Assembly: GCA_025359445.1 (NCBI GenBank)
Contig: JANYGB010000051.1
Coordinates: 62,001-126,000, forward strand
Direction: 5' to 3'
Source of the DNA: Sphingomonadaceae bacterium
GTDB taxonomy: Bacteria > Pseudomonadota > Alphaproteobacteria > Sphingomonadales > Sphingomonadaceae
DNA: 64,000 nucleotides
Shown: in pieces, positions 25,935 to 33,845 of the stretch
Layout of the letters: each line of letters begins with the position of its first letter
How positions within the stretch are numbered: the first letter of the stretch is position 1
Notes under the pieces: model-generated
Told to the model about the DNA's origin: nothing
Seen by the model: the letters and a program-made list of their open reading frames with translations, nothing else
The model's database searches: none
Program-made: the position numbers and the translations under genes

Positions 25935-27617
25935 ATGGCCATCACCGCCGATAACTTTCAGGCACACGCCGACGATCACGGGCATCATGATCACAAGCCG
26001 ACCTTCTTTGCCCGCTGGTTCATGTCGACCAACCACAAGGACATCGGCACGCTCTACCTGATCTTCGCGATCATGGCGGGGATTATCGGTGGCGGCATTT
26101 CGGGCTTGATGCGGCTCGAACTGGCGCATCCCGGGATCCAGTACCTTGGCTCGATCGCCTCGTTCCTGGGTGAAAAGAACCCCAGCTTCGATACCCAGCT
26201 GCACCTGTGGAACGTCCTGATCACTGCACACGGCTTGATCATGGTGTTCTTCATGGTGATGCCCGCGCTGATCGGCGGCTTTGGCAACTGGTTCGTGCCG
26301 CTGATGATCGGCGCGCCTGACATGGCCTTCCCGCGGATGAACAACATTTCGTTCTGGATGACTGTCGCAGGTTTCTGCAGCCTGATGATTTCGGCATTCG
26401 TGCCAGGGGACACCACCGGCAACGGCGCGGGGATCGGCTGGACCGCCTATGCGCCGCTCTCGACTTATGGCGCACAGGGCCCGGCAACTGACTTTGCAAT
26501 CTTCTCGCTCCACCTTGCCGGTGCCGCATCGATCATGGGCGCAATCAACTTCATCACCACCATCTTTAACATGCGCGCGCCGGGGATGACCCTGCACAAG
26601 ATGCCGCTGTTTGTGTGGTCGGTGCTGGTCACCGCGTTCCTGCTGCTGCTGGCGCTGCCGGTGCTCGCCGCAGCGATCACCATGCTGATCACAGACCGCA
26701 ATTTCCACACCACTTTCTTCGATTACAAGGGCGGCGGCGACCCGGTGCTGTTCCAGCACCTGTTCTGGTTCTTCGGCCATCCCGAGGTTTACATCATGAT
26801 CCTGCCGGGCTTCGGTATCGTCAGCCAGATCATCTCGACTTTCTCGAAGAAGCCGGTGTTCGGCTACCTTGGTATGGCTTACGCGATGGTTGCGATCGGC
26901 GTGGTCGGCTTCGTGGTGTGGGCGCACCACATGTACACCACCGGCATGAGCCTCGACACCAAGATGTACTTCACGCTCGCCACCATGGTGATCGCGGTGC
27001 CGACCGGCATCAAGATTTTCAGCTGGATCGCGACGATGTGGGGTGGCTCGATCGAGTTCAAGAGCCCAATGGTCTGGGCGATGGGATTCATTTTCCTGTT
27101 CACCGTCGGCGGCGTAACCGGCGTTTACCTCGCCAACGGCGGGATCGACGATGTGGTGCAGGACACCTACTTCGTGGTCGCGCACTTCCACTACGTGCTG
27201 TCGCTCGGCGCGGTGACCTGCCTGTTCGCAGGGTTCTACTACTGGTTCCCCAAGATGAGCGGCAAAATGCACTCCGAATTCCTCGCGCACCTGCACTTCT
27301 GGGTGTTCTTCATCGGCGTGAACCTCATCTTCTTCCCGCAGCACTTCCTCGGCTATCAGGGCATGCCGCGGCGCTATCCCGATTATGCCCCGGCGTTCGA
27401 GCATTGGAACACAGTTTCGTCCTATGGCTACCTGGTCATGGCAAGCTCGATGGTGATTTTCTTCATCAACATCGCTTGGTCGCTCGCCAAGGGTAAACCG
27501 GCTGCAGACAACTACTGGGGCGAAGGAGCGACGACGCTCGAATGGACCCTGTCAAGCCCGCCACCGTTCCACCAATTTGAAACGCTGCCGGTGATCGAGG
27601 ATACGCCGCACCATTGA
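25935..27617 (+). CDS. coxA: cytochrome c oxidase subunit I
   Basis: Catalytic haem-copper subunit, 560 residues, about 12 transmembrane helices. [17 protein letters not shown] is the family start; [20 protein letters not shown] holds the haem a ligand; [17 protein letters not shown] carries the CuB histidine and the His-Tyr crosslink; [11 protein letters not shown] supplies two more CuB histidines; [13 protein letters not shown] holds the haem a3 and a ligands. The N-terminal [12 protein letters not shown] tail is histidine-rich. It directly follows coxB and is followed by a terminator-like hairpin. Confidence 0.97.
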   Translation: MAITADNFQAHADDHGHHDHKPTFFARWFMSTNHKDIGTLYLIFAIMAGIIGGGISGLMRLELAHPGIQYLGSIASFLGEKNPSFDTQLHLWNVLITAHGLIMVFFMVMPALIGGFGNWFVPLMIGAPDMAFPRMNNISFWMTVAGFCSLMISAFVPGDTTGNGAGIGWTAYAPLSTYGAQGPATDFAIFSLHLAGAASIMGAINFITTIFNMRAPGMTLHKMPLFVWSVLVTAFLLLLALPVLAAAITMLITDRNFHTTFFDYKGGGDPVLFQHLFWFFGHPEVYIMILPGFGIVSQIISTFSKKPVFGYLGMAYAMVAIGVVGFVVWAHHMYTTGMSLDTKMYFTLATMVIAVPTGIKIFSWIATMWGGSIEFKSPMVWAMGFIFLFTVGGVTGVYLANGGIDDVVQDTYFVVAHFHYVLSLGAVTCLFAGFYYWFPKMSGKMHSEFLAHLHFWVFFIGVNLIFFPQHFLGYQGMPRRYPDYAPAFEHWNTVSSYGYLVMASSMVIFFINIAWSLAKGKPAADNYWGEGATTLEWTLSSPPPFHQFETLPVIEDTPHH

Positions 27618-27645
27618 GGCGGTTGGCAGTTCTCTGAAATGCTTT

Positions 27646-27674
27646 AAGTCCCGGTCCAAGTGGCCAGGACTTTT
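27646..27674 (+). terminator. terminator-like hairpin after coxA
   Basis: AAGTCC (27646-27651) pairs with GGACTT (27667-27672), continued inward by GG/CC with one bulge, and is followed by TT at 27673-27674. It lies 28 nt after the coxA stop and may separate coxBA from the SDR gene downstream. Confidence 0.6.
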
Positions 27675-27694
27675 CGTTTGGGGAGAACAATTCG

Positions 27695-28462
27695 ATGACC
27701 GAACAGCGATCGATCTTCATCACCGGCGCGGCTTCGGGCATCGGCCGCGCAGCGACGGTGCTGTTTGCGCAGAGGGACTGGCTGGTTGGTGCGGCTGACC
27801 GCGACGAGGCCGGGCTCGCCGCCGTGGCTGCGACGTCGGCGGGTATCGTCCCGTTCACATTGGATGTGGCGAACCGCGATGGCGTGGTCGCGGCCTTCGC
27901 TATGTTCGGCCAGCGCACCGGCGGCAGTCTCGATTGCCTGCTGAGCAACGCCGGGATCGATGCCAAGGGTCCGTTCGGCGACATGGCGTGGGACCGGGTG
28001 CGCCAAGTGGTCGAGGCCAACCTGCTCGGCGCGATGAGCGTCATCCATGCCGCGCTGCCGTTGCTGCGCGCCACGCCTGGGTCATTGTGCCTGTCGACCG
28101 CATCGGGTTCGGCGATCTTTGGGGTCGGCGGGATGGCGGTCTATTCGGCGACCAAACACGGTGTGCGCGGGCTGACCGAGGCGCTGTCGGTTGAACTGGC
28201 GGGCACCGGTGTCCGCGCGGCTGATTTGTTACCAGGCATAATCGATACCGGTATGCTGACGACAGCAGACAAAGCGGCGCTGCCGACCGAAGGCATGTGG
28301 CGGGTGATGCCGGCCGAGGCGGTGGCGCAGGCAGCATGGGAAGCTTATCACGGCGACAAAGTGCACTGGTTCATCCCGCCCGAGCTGGCCGAAATGGACC
28401 GCCAATCGACCGCTGCGCCCGAAGCGGTGCGCGACGCGTTGATTGCGCGCTCGATGGTTTGA
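27695..28462 (+). CDS. short-chain dehydrogenase/reductase (SDR)
   Basis: 255 residues. Cofactor motif FITGAASGIGRAATVLFA (TGxxxGIG, about 9-16), LLSNAGIDAKG (NAG), catalytic serine in LSTASGSAIFG, and MAVYSATKHGVRGLTEAL with the YxxxK pair, followed by LLPGIIDTGM. Classical SDR of unknown substrate. GGGGAGAAC precedes the ATG. With the next gene it is inserted between coxA and ctaB, which are normally adjacent in this locus. Confidence 0.9.
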   Translation: MTEQRSIFITGAASGIGRAATVLFAQRDWLVGAADRDEAGLAAVAATSAGIVPFTLDVANRDGVVAAFAMFGQRTGGSLDCLLSNAGIDAKGPFGDMAWDRVRQVVEANLLGAMSVIHAALPLLRATPGSLCLSTASGSAIFGVGGMAVYSATKHGVRGLTEALSVELAGTGVRAADLLPGIIDTGMLTTADKAALPTEGMWRVMPAEAVAQAAWEAYHGDKVHWFIPPELAEMDRQSTAAPEAVRDALIARSMV

Positions 28463-28474
28463 AAGGTCCGACTC

Positions 28475-29434
28475 ATGCCTGAATTCCGAATGATCGATGT
28501 CGGCGAAGTCAGCTAGCGTTGCGCCATCGAAGGCAGCGGGCCGCTGGTTATTATGGTCCATGGTTTCCCGGAAAGTTGGTATTCGTGGCGGCATCAATTG
28601 AGCCCGATCGCCGATGCCGGGTTCACCGCCTGCGCTGTCGATGTGCGCGGTTATGGCGGTTCGGACAAACCAGCGAACGTAGCCGCCTATGCGATGGAGC
28701 GGATTGTTGGCGATCTGGTCGGCCTGCGCAAAGTTTTGTCGCCGGATCAGAAGACGATCCTGATTGGGCACGACTGGGGCGCGCCGATCGTGTGGAATTC
28801 GGCCTTTACCAATCCGCAGCACTTCCGCGCGGTGGCGGGGCTGTCTGTGCCGTTCAGCGGTGCGCCCCAGCGACCGTTTAATGAGGTTTTCCGCGAGCAT
28901 TTCACTACGCAGGGACGGTTCTTCTACCAGGAATACTTCCAGCATCCGGGCGTGGCCGAGGCCGAAGCCGAGGCGGATCCGCGCAATTTCGTCGAGCGGA
29001 TGATGTATTCGATCTCGGGCGATGTGCCCCACGGCGATTACTGGTCAAAGCCGCTCGGGGCTACATTCCTCGAAGGGCTGCCCGACCCGCAACCGGTGCC
29101 GTGGCTGAGCGAAGCCGACCTCGATTATTATGAAGCCGAGTTCAAGGCATCGGGCTTTGCGGGGCCGCTTAATCGCTACCGCAACCACGAAGCCGATTTC
29201 GCTTGGCTGCGAGCGTGGCAAGGCAAGCGGATTGAGCAACCAAGCCTGTTCATCGGCGGCACCCACGATCCCGCGACCACGCTGTTCGGCGCAGTCGAAG
29301 ACCCCGTCGCGATGATGCGCCTGTTCGCGCCGAAGGTCGAAGGTCACGTCCTGAGCGGCGTCGGCCACTGGACCCAGCAGGAACGCCCGGAAGAAGTGAA
29401 CAGCCTGCTGATCGACTGGTTGAAGCGGCTGTAA
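28475..29434 (+). pseudogene. alpha/beta hydrolase (epoxide hydrolase type) with in-frame stop at codon 14
   Basis: The frame opens at ATG 28475 (MPEFRMIDVGEVS), hits TAG at 28514-28516, and continues uninterrupted to TAA at 29434. Past the stop it reads RCAIEGSGPLVIMVHGFPES, the normal N-terminus of this family, then LIGHDWGAPIVWN with the nucleophilic aspartate and VGHWTQQERPEEVN with the catalytic histidine. All core motifs are intact, so the stop looks recent, a one-base change. Restart at ATG 28553 would give 293 residues lacking the first two strands. It may be nonfunctional, restarted or suppressed; a sequencing error cannot be excluded. Confidence 0.75.
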
Positions 29435-29458
29435 AAGCGTCTGTTCACCGACGTTTAT

Positions 29459-29498
29459 CGATAAGACATTAGGTGTCAGGCCTGAGCCGATAGGACAT
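29459..29498. repeat. imperfect direct repeat, possible insertion-sequence end
   Basis: CGATAAGACAT at 29459-29469 recurs as CGATAGGACAT at 29488-29498, one mismatch in 11. The interval reads TAGGTGTCAGGCCTGAGC. TGT..ACA-bounded ends are typical of IS481-type elements, so this may be an insertion-sequence terminal remnant. No transposase coding sequence remains nearby. Confidence 0.35.
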
Positions 29499-29650
29499 CG
29501 CCCATGCCATCAAAGCAGGGCCCGTGCCCAGGGCGGTCGTTGCCGCAAACCGGCGCTTACCCCGGACCGGCATGCGTGCTGCGCGGAAACTCCACCGCTT
29601 CTTAACCACCTCAGGTTATCTCCAGCATCTGCCAGTCCGGAGGGTGAGCC

Positions 29651-29776
29651 ATGTACCAACTTGTGACGTTGATCGTGACCGACTGGATTTTGCCGAATTC
29701 GGCAAAGGATACGCCGCTGCGCTGGACAGTGCGGGCGGCATTGATAACCGCAGTTGCTTGGATTCTGGCCCGATAA
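29651..29776 (+). CDS. 41-residue small membrane protein
   Basis: Reads MYQLVTLIVTDWILPNSAKD, TPLRW, then TVRAALITAVAWILA and R. A strong ribosome binding site, GGAGGGTGAG, sits 2-11 nt before the ATG at 29651. One clear transmembrane segment at the C-terminus and an amphipathic N-terminal part. It stands alone within a 578-nt stretch that has no other intact gene, between a damaged hydrolase gene and a hydrolase fragment. Function unknown. Confidence 0.5.
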   Translation: MYQLVTLIVTDWILPNSAKDTPLRWTVRAALITAVAWILAR

Positions 29777-29864
29777 CGCGCGCGTTGCTATTCGCAGCCA
29801 AATTTATAATTTCCCCTCTATGCCTCATCCACTGCACTCGGTACCGTGCCTGATACGCGCGGCA

Positions 29865-29942
29865 AGCGGGGTCAGCTACCGAACCCAGCAGGAACGCCCG
29901 GACGATGTGAACACGCGGCTGATCAACCGGCTGAAGCAATAA
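29865..29942 (+). pseudogene. C-terminal remnant of a second hydrolase
   Basis: The last 25 codons read GVSYRTQQERPDDVNTRLIN then RLKQ and stop. This matches the end of the hydrolase at 28475-29434 (GVGHWTQQERPEEVNSLLID, WLKRL). A 20-nt block, acccagcaggaacgcccgga, is identical at 29372-29391 and 29883-29902. The catalytic histidine position has become tyrosine. The rest of this copy is gone, so it is a deletion scar of a tandem paralogue. Confidence 0.75.
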
Positions 29943-30012
29943 TTGAGGGACTGTTCTTAAATCTTCGGGCGGTTGCAGCAGGTTCGGGCTGCGCCTATAG
30001 GCCGGCTCAGCC

Positions 30013-30924
30013 ATGAGCACCGCCCCCGTCCAACCGATTCTCTTGCCCGCCGACTGGCGCGATTTCTGGTCGTTGACCAAGCCGCGGGTGATGAGCCTGG
30101 TGATCTTCACCGGGCTGTGCGGGCTGCTTGCTGCGCCCGTCCCGATCAACCCGGTAATCGGGTTCGCCGCCATCCTGTGCATCGCAATCGGAGCAGGCGG
30201 CGCGGCTGCTCTCAACATGTGGTGGGAAGCCGATCTCGATGCCAAGATGAAGCGCACTGCCAATCGCGCGCTGCCTGCGGGCCGTATGGACCGGGCGGTT
30301 GCGCGCGATTTCGGGATTGTGCTGTGTGCCGGCTCGGTGCTGGTGATGGGATTGGCGGTTGGCTTGCTCGCCGCGGCCATCCTGGCGTTTTCGATTTTCT
30401 ACTACGCGGTGATCTACACCATCTGGCTTAAACCGCGCACGCCGCAGAACATCGTGATCGGCGGCGGGGCGGGGGCCTTTCCGCCGATGATCGGGTGGAT
30501 CGCGGCGACCGGCGACATCACGCTGATGCCGGTGCTGCTGTTTGCGATCATCTTCTTTTGGACCCCGCCGCATTTCTGGGCGCTCGCGCTGTTTGTCGAG
30601 ACAGATTATGCTGCTGCGGGGATTCCGATGATGCCGGTCGTGGCCGGGCACCGCTCGACCCGGCGGCAGATCCTGATCTATGCGGTGCTGCTGCTGCCGA
30701 TCGCGCTGGCACCATTCCTGCTTGGGCTGACACATTGGCTATATGGCCTTTCGGCCCTGTTGCTCGGCGCTGCATTCCTGATACTCACTTTGCGTGTGGC
30801 GACCTTCCGTACTCCGGCCAACGATGCCGATATGCGCGCCGAAAAGCGTCTGTTTGCGTTCTCGATAATTTACTTGTTTGCGCTGTTCGGCGCTTTGGTG
30901 GCCGACCGCTTTATCCTTGGATGA
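30013..30924 (+). CDS. ctaB: protohaem IX farnesyltransferase (haem O synthase)
   Basis: Adds a farnesyl group to haem B, needed for haem A of the oxidase. 303 residues, about nine membrane helices; UbiA-superfamily motif [20 protein letters not shown] with the aspartate-rich loop and NRALP, then the second loop near [19 protein letters not shown] and [11 protein letters not shown]. Oxidase-locus position supports the call. The small coxF-like gene follows 6 nt later. Confidence 0.95.
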   Translation: MSTAPVQPILLPADWRDFWSLTKPRVMSLVIFTGLCGLLAAPVPINPVIGFAAILCIAIGAGGAAALNMWWEADLDAKMKRTANRALPAGRMDRAVARDFGIVLCAGSVLVMGLAVGLLAAAILAFSIFYYAVIYTIWLKPRTPQNIVIGGGAGAFPPMIGWIAATGDITLMPVLLFAIIFFWTPPHFWALALFVETDYAAAGIPMMPVVAGHRSTRRQILIYAVLLLPIALAPFLLGLTHWLYGLSALLLGAAFLILTLRVATFRTPANDADMRAEKRLFAFSIIYLFALFGALVADRFILG

Positions 30925-30930
30925 TGACCT

Positions 30931-31059
30931 ATGACGGAACTTGACCCAAAGCTTGAGCGTCAGCGCATCATTAAAGGCCGCAACCGTGCGCTTGCCTTGG
31001 TGCTGTTCGGCCTCGCCGCGCTGTTCTTCGCGATTACCATCGTCAAGAAGATGCCTTGA
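30931..31059 (+). CDS. small oxidase-locus membrane protein, CoxF-like
   Basis: 42 residues: MTELDPKLERQRIIKGRNRA, then a transmembrane segment ALVLFGLAALFFAITIV and KKMP. In alphaproteobacterial oxidase loci a protein of this size and topology lies between ctaB and ctaG and is called CoxF. Its stop overlaps the ctaG start (TTGA), so the two are translationally coupled. Probably an assembly or accessory subunit. Confidence 0.8.
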   Translation: MTELDPKLERQRIIKGRNRALALVLFGLAALFFAITIVKKMP

Positions 31060-31685
31060 ACGTGGCCTCCAACGTTACTCCCAATCCTGAGCTTAATCGC
31101 AAGGTTGGGCTGATGGCGCTGGCTTTCGCGCTGTTCATGCTGGGCATGGGCTTTGCCGCTGTGCCGCTGTACCGAATGTTCTGCGCCGCGACCGGCTTTG
31201 GCGGGACCACTCAGCGCGCCAGCGCGGCCGAGGCTGGCGGCGTGGCAGTGGCCGCGCAGCGCATCTCGGTGCGCTTCGATGGCAACGTTGAAAGCGGGAT
31301 GCCGTGGCGCTTCGGCCCGGAGCAGGTGACGGAAGATATGCGTATTGGCGAGCGCAAGATCGCCTATTTCACCGCAGAGAACCTGTCCAACCGGCCAATC
31401 ACGGGGATCGCCAGCTTCAATGTCGAACCCGAGTCCGCCGGGCTTTATTTTAAGAAAATCCAGTGTTTCTGCTTCAACCAGCAGACACTCAAACCGCACG
31501 AAAAGGTGCGCATGCCGGTGCTCTATTACGTCGATCCTGCGATCCTTAAGGATAGCGAGACCAAGGGTACCACCCAGATCACGCTAAGCTATACCTTCCA
31601 CGACACGGCCAATCGCGGCGCGCCTGCTGCGGCACCGGTGAAAGCTGCGTCAAAGACACTGGACCACGCGCAGACGGCGCGATAA
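31056..31685 (+). CDS. ctaG: cytochrome c oxidase assembly protein, CuB copper chaperone
   Basis: Cox11-type protein that delivers copper to the CuB site. 209 residues: N-terminal membrane anchor (LMALAFALFMLGMGFAAVPL), YRMFCAATGFGGTTQ, then a periplasmic immunoglobulin-like domain with the copper motif KKIQCFCFNQQTLKPHE. TTG 31056 overlaps the CoxF stop; GTG 31062 is an alternative. It has extra Ala-rich residues after the FGGTTQ motif. Confidence 0.93.
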   Translation: MNVASNVTPNPELNRKVGLMALAFALFMLGMGFAAVPLYRMFCAATGFGGTTQRASAAEAGGVAVAAQRISVRFDGNVESGMPWRFGPEQVTEDMRIGERKIAYFTAENLSNRPITGIASFNVEPESAGLYFKKIQCFCFNQQTLKPHEKVRMPVLYYVDPAILKDSETKGTTQITLSYTFHDTANRGAPAAAPVKAASKTLDHAQTAR

Positions 31686-31754
31686 GGGCGGGTTGAATTT
31701 TACGCCGGCGGGCTTGGATTGCCGGCGCTACCGAACGACAGGACTGAAAGCATC

Positions 31755-32576
31755 ATGGCCGGCACCAAGAACCATCAGTACCACATCCTCGATCCCGATA
31801 TCATGCCGTTCATGGGCGCGGTTGCCGCGCTGACCATGACCAGCGGGCTGGTATTGTTCATGCACGGCATGACCGCGGGCAAGTTCATCTTCCCGCTCGG
31901 CATGGCTGGCATCCTGTTCACGATGTGGCAGTGGTGGACGAAGGTCGTGGCCGAGGCACATCAGGGCCATCACACCCCGGTTGTCCAGCTGCACCTCCGC
32001 TATGGCATGATCCTGTTCATCGCTTCGGAAGTCATGTTCTTCGTCGGCTGGTTCTGGTCGTTTTTCGATTTTTCGCTGTTCCCCTCGACCATTTCCGATG
32101 TCGTCGGCGGGCAGTGGCCGCCCAAGGCGCTCGAAGCGGTGATGAATGCGTTCGACTTGCCGCTGCTTAACACGCTGATCCTGCTGTGCTCGGGCACCAC
32201 GGTTACCTGGGCGCATCACGCGCTGATCCATGGTGATCGCGATGGGCTGAAGAAGGGCCTGTGGGCGACGATCCTGCTCGGCATGCTGTTCACCTCGCTG
32301 CAGGCGTATGAATACATCCACGCGCCGTTCCCGTTTGGCACTAATACCTATGGCAGCGCGTTTTACATGGCGACCGGCTTCCACGGCTTCCACGTGATCA
32401 TCGGCACCATTTTCCTCGCAGTCTGCCTGAAGCGCACTTACAACGGCGACTTCACCCCGCGCCAGCACTTCGGTTTTGAGGCAGCAGCATGGTACTGGCA
32501 TTTCGTCGATGTGGTGTGGTTGTTCCTGTTCCTGGCAGTCTATGTTTGGGGCAACTGGGGCTTCGCGGTCGAGTAA
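31755..32576 (+). CDS. ctaE: cytochrome c oxidase subunit III
   Basis: 273 residues, seven transmembrane helices, no cofactors. MAGTKNHQYHILDPDIMPFM start, EAHQGHHTPVVQLHLRYGMI, SEVMFFVGWFWSFFD, LLCSGTTVTWAHHAL, TGFHGFHVIIGTIFL and the final AAWYWHFVDVVWLFLF are all family landmarks. The next gene begins immediately after the stop. Confidence 0.96.
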   Translation: MAGTKNHQYHILDPDIMPFMGAVAALTMTSGLVLFMHGMTAGKFIFPLGMAGILFTMWQWWTKVVAEAHQGHHTPVVQLHLRYGMILFIASEVMFFVGWFWSFFDFSLFPSTISDVVGGQWPPKALEAVMNAFDLPLLNTLILLCSGTTVTWAHHALIHGDRDGLKKGLWATILLGMLFTSLQAYEYIHAPFPFGTNTYGSAFYMATGFHGFHVIIGTIFLAVCLKRTYNGDFTPRQHFGFEAAAWYWHFVDVVWLFLFLAVYVWGNWGFAVE

Positions 32577-33095
32577 ATGACCGCATCGATGGCTGATCGC
32601 TGGCACCTCGCCCAGATCAATATCGGCAGACTGGTTGCGCCGCACGGCGACCGCCGGGTCCAGCCGTTCTTTGACGCGCTCGACCGGATCAACGTCATCG
32701 CCGATGCCTCGCCGGGGTTCGTCTGGCGGTTGCAGGATGAGAGCGGCAACGCGATGGGGATCAGCTATTCGCCTGACCCGTTGTTCGCGGTGAACATGTC
32801 CGTTTGGCGCGAAGCCGATGCACTGTTCGAATTCGTCTACCGCAGTGCGCATACTCCGGTAATGGCGCGGCGGCGCGACTATTTTCAGCGCTTCGACGGT
32901 GCCTATCAAGCCTTGTGGTGGATTGAAGCGGACACCGTGCCAACCGTGGCGGAAGGCCTCTCGCGCCTCTGGCTGCTCGACCGGTTCGGGCCATGCCCGC
33001 AAGCTTTCACCTTCAAGGCGCAGTTTCCCGCCCGCGATCAAATGGGTTCGCCGGTCGATCACGGTCCCGATCCGTGGTGCGTTGGCAATGCGTAA
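32577..33095 (+). CDS. DUF3291-like protein
   Basis: 172 residues, no signal peptide or membrane span. WHLAQINIGRLVAPHGD, PGFVWRLQDESGNAMGI, VNMSVWREADALFEFVYRSA, HTPVMARRRDYF and LWWIEADTVPTVAEGLSRL match the layout of DUF3291 proteins (a dimeric alpha/beta-barrel-like fold). Start ATG follows the ctaE stop with no gap, so it is probably co-translated. Why it sits in the oxidase cluster is not known. Confidence 0.75.
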   Translation: MTASMADRWHLAQINIGRLVAPHGDRRVQPFFDALDRINVIADASPGFVWRLQDESGNAMGISYSPDPLFAVNMSVWREADALFEFVYRSAHTPVMARRRDYFQRFDGAYQALWWIEADTVPTVAEGLSRLWLLDRFGPCPQAFTFKAQFPARDQMGSPVDHGPDPWCVGNA

Positions 33096-33107
33096 GGCAA
33101 CTCCAGA

Positions 33108-33695
33108 ATGAGCCGGCGACTGCCGATTTTGCCAACGACCTTGGTCCTGATCGCAGTCGGGATCATGATCCGGCTGGGGTTTTGGCAGATCGACCGGATG
33201 CACCAGAAGGAAGCGTTGCTGGTGCGTTATGCGGCAGCTGAAAGCCGCTCGGCCGATGTGCAGCCCGCGCAGTTTGCTGAGGACCGTGATGCGGTGCTGT
33301 ACCGGCACACAGCATTCACTTGCGGTAATGCAACCGCGCCATCGGGCATTGCCGGGCTTAGCGCCAAGGGAGAAAGCGGAATTGCACACACGGCGCAGTG
33401 CCGCGCGGACAGCGATGGTGGCGGCGTGCCCGTCACCGTGACACTCGGCTGGTCGAGCAATCCTGCGCCGCCCGCGTGGACCGGGGGACCGGTCGCAGGA
33501 ATTGTCGCGCCGATGGGCAAATCCGGGGTGCGAGTAGTAGCCGACCCACCGCTCGCAGGGCTCCAAGCCAATGCTCGGCCCGACCCCAAGGACCTGCCCA
33601 ATAACCACTGGTCTTACGCGATCCAATGGTTCCTGTTCTCGCTGACTGCGCTGGTGATCTACAGCTTGGCATTGCGCAAGCGACTGCAGACCTAG
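33108..33695 (+). CDS. SURF1 family oxidase assembly protein
   Basis: 195 residues, two membrane helices. The start LVLIAVGIMIRLGFWQIDRM carries the GxWQxxR motif, and the end NNHWSYAIQWFLFSLTALVI is the second SURF1 signature. In bacteria SURF1 helps insert haem A into subunit I. The soluble region between helices is short compared with typical 230-250-residue members. Its location after ctaE is standard. Confidence 0.88.
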   Translation: MSRRLPILPTTLVLIAVGIMIRLGFWQIDRMHQKEALLVRYAAAESRSADVQPAQFAEDRDAVLYRHTAFTCGNATAPSGIAGLSAKGESGIAHTAQCRADSDGGGVPVTVTLGWSSNPAPPAWTGGPVAGIVAPMGKSGVRVVADPPLAGLQANARPDPKDLPNNHWSYAIQWFLFSLTALVIYSLALRKRLQT

Positions 33696-33707
33696 CCTCC
33701 AAAAGTT

Positions 33708-33792
33708 CGTCATTGCGAGCGTAGCGAAGCAATCCAGAGCGTCTGCGCACGACACTCTGGATTGCCGCGTCGCTTCGCTCCTTGCAATGACG
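33708..33792. repeat. palindromic repeat, CGTCATTGCGAGC type
   Basis: CGTCATTGC at the left end mirrors GCAATGACG at the right. Inward, GCAATCCAGAG mirrors CTCTGGATTGC, and GCGAAGC mirrors GCTTCGC. The 85-bp element lies between the SURF1 and thrC genes. This family is widespread in intergenic DNA of many alphaproteobacteria. A third family distinct from those at 1273 and 2954. Confidence 0.75.
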
Positions 33793-33845
33793 TGGGTTAG
33801 GTAGTGTTCTTGCCAGTTGTGGCACCGACCGCTAACGGCGCAACC

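Noticed and set aside
25929..27404. 491-codon minus-strand ORF opposite coxA
   Set aside because: Antisense shadow; His/Glu-rich low-complexity translation.
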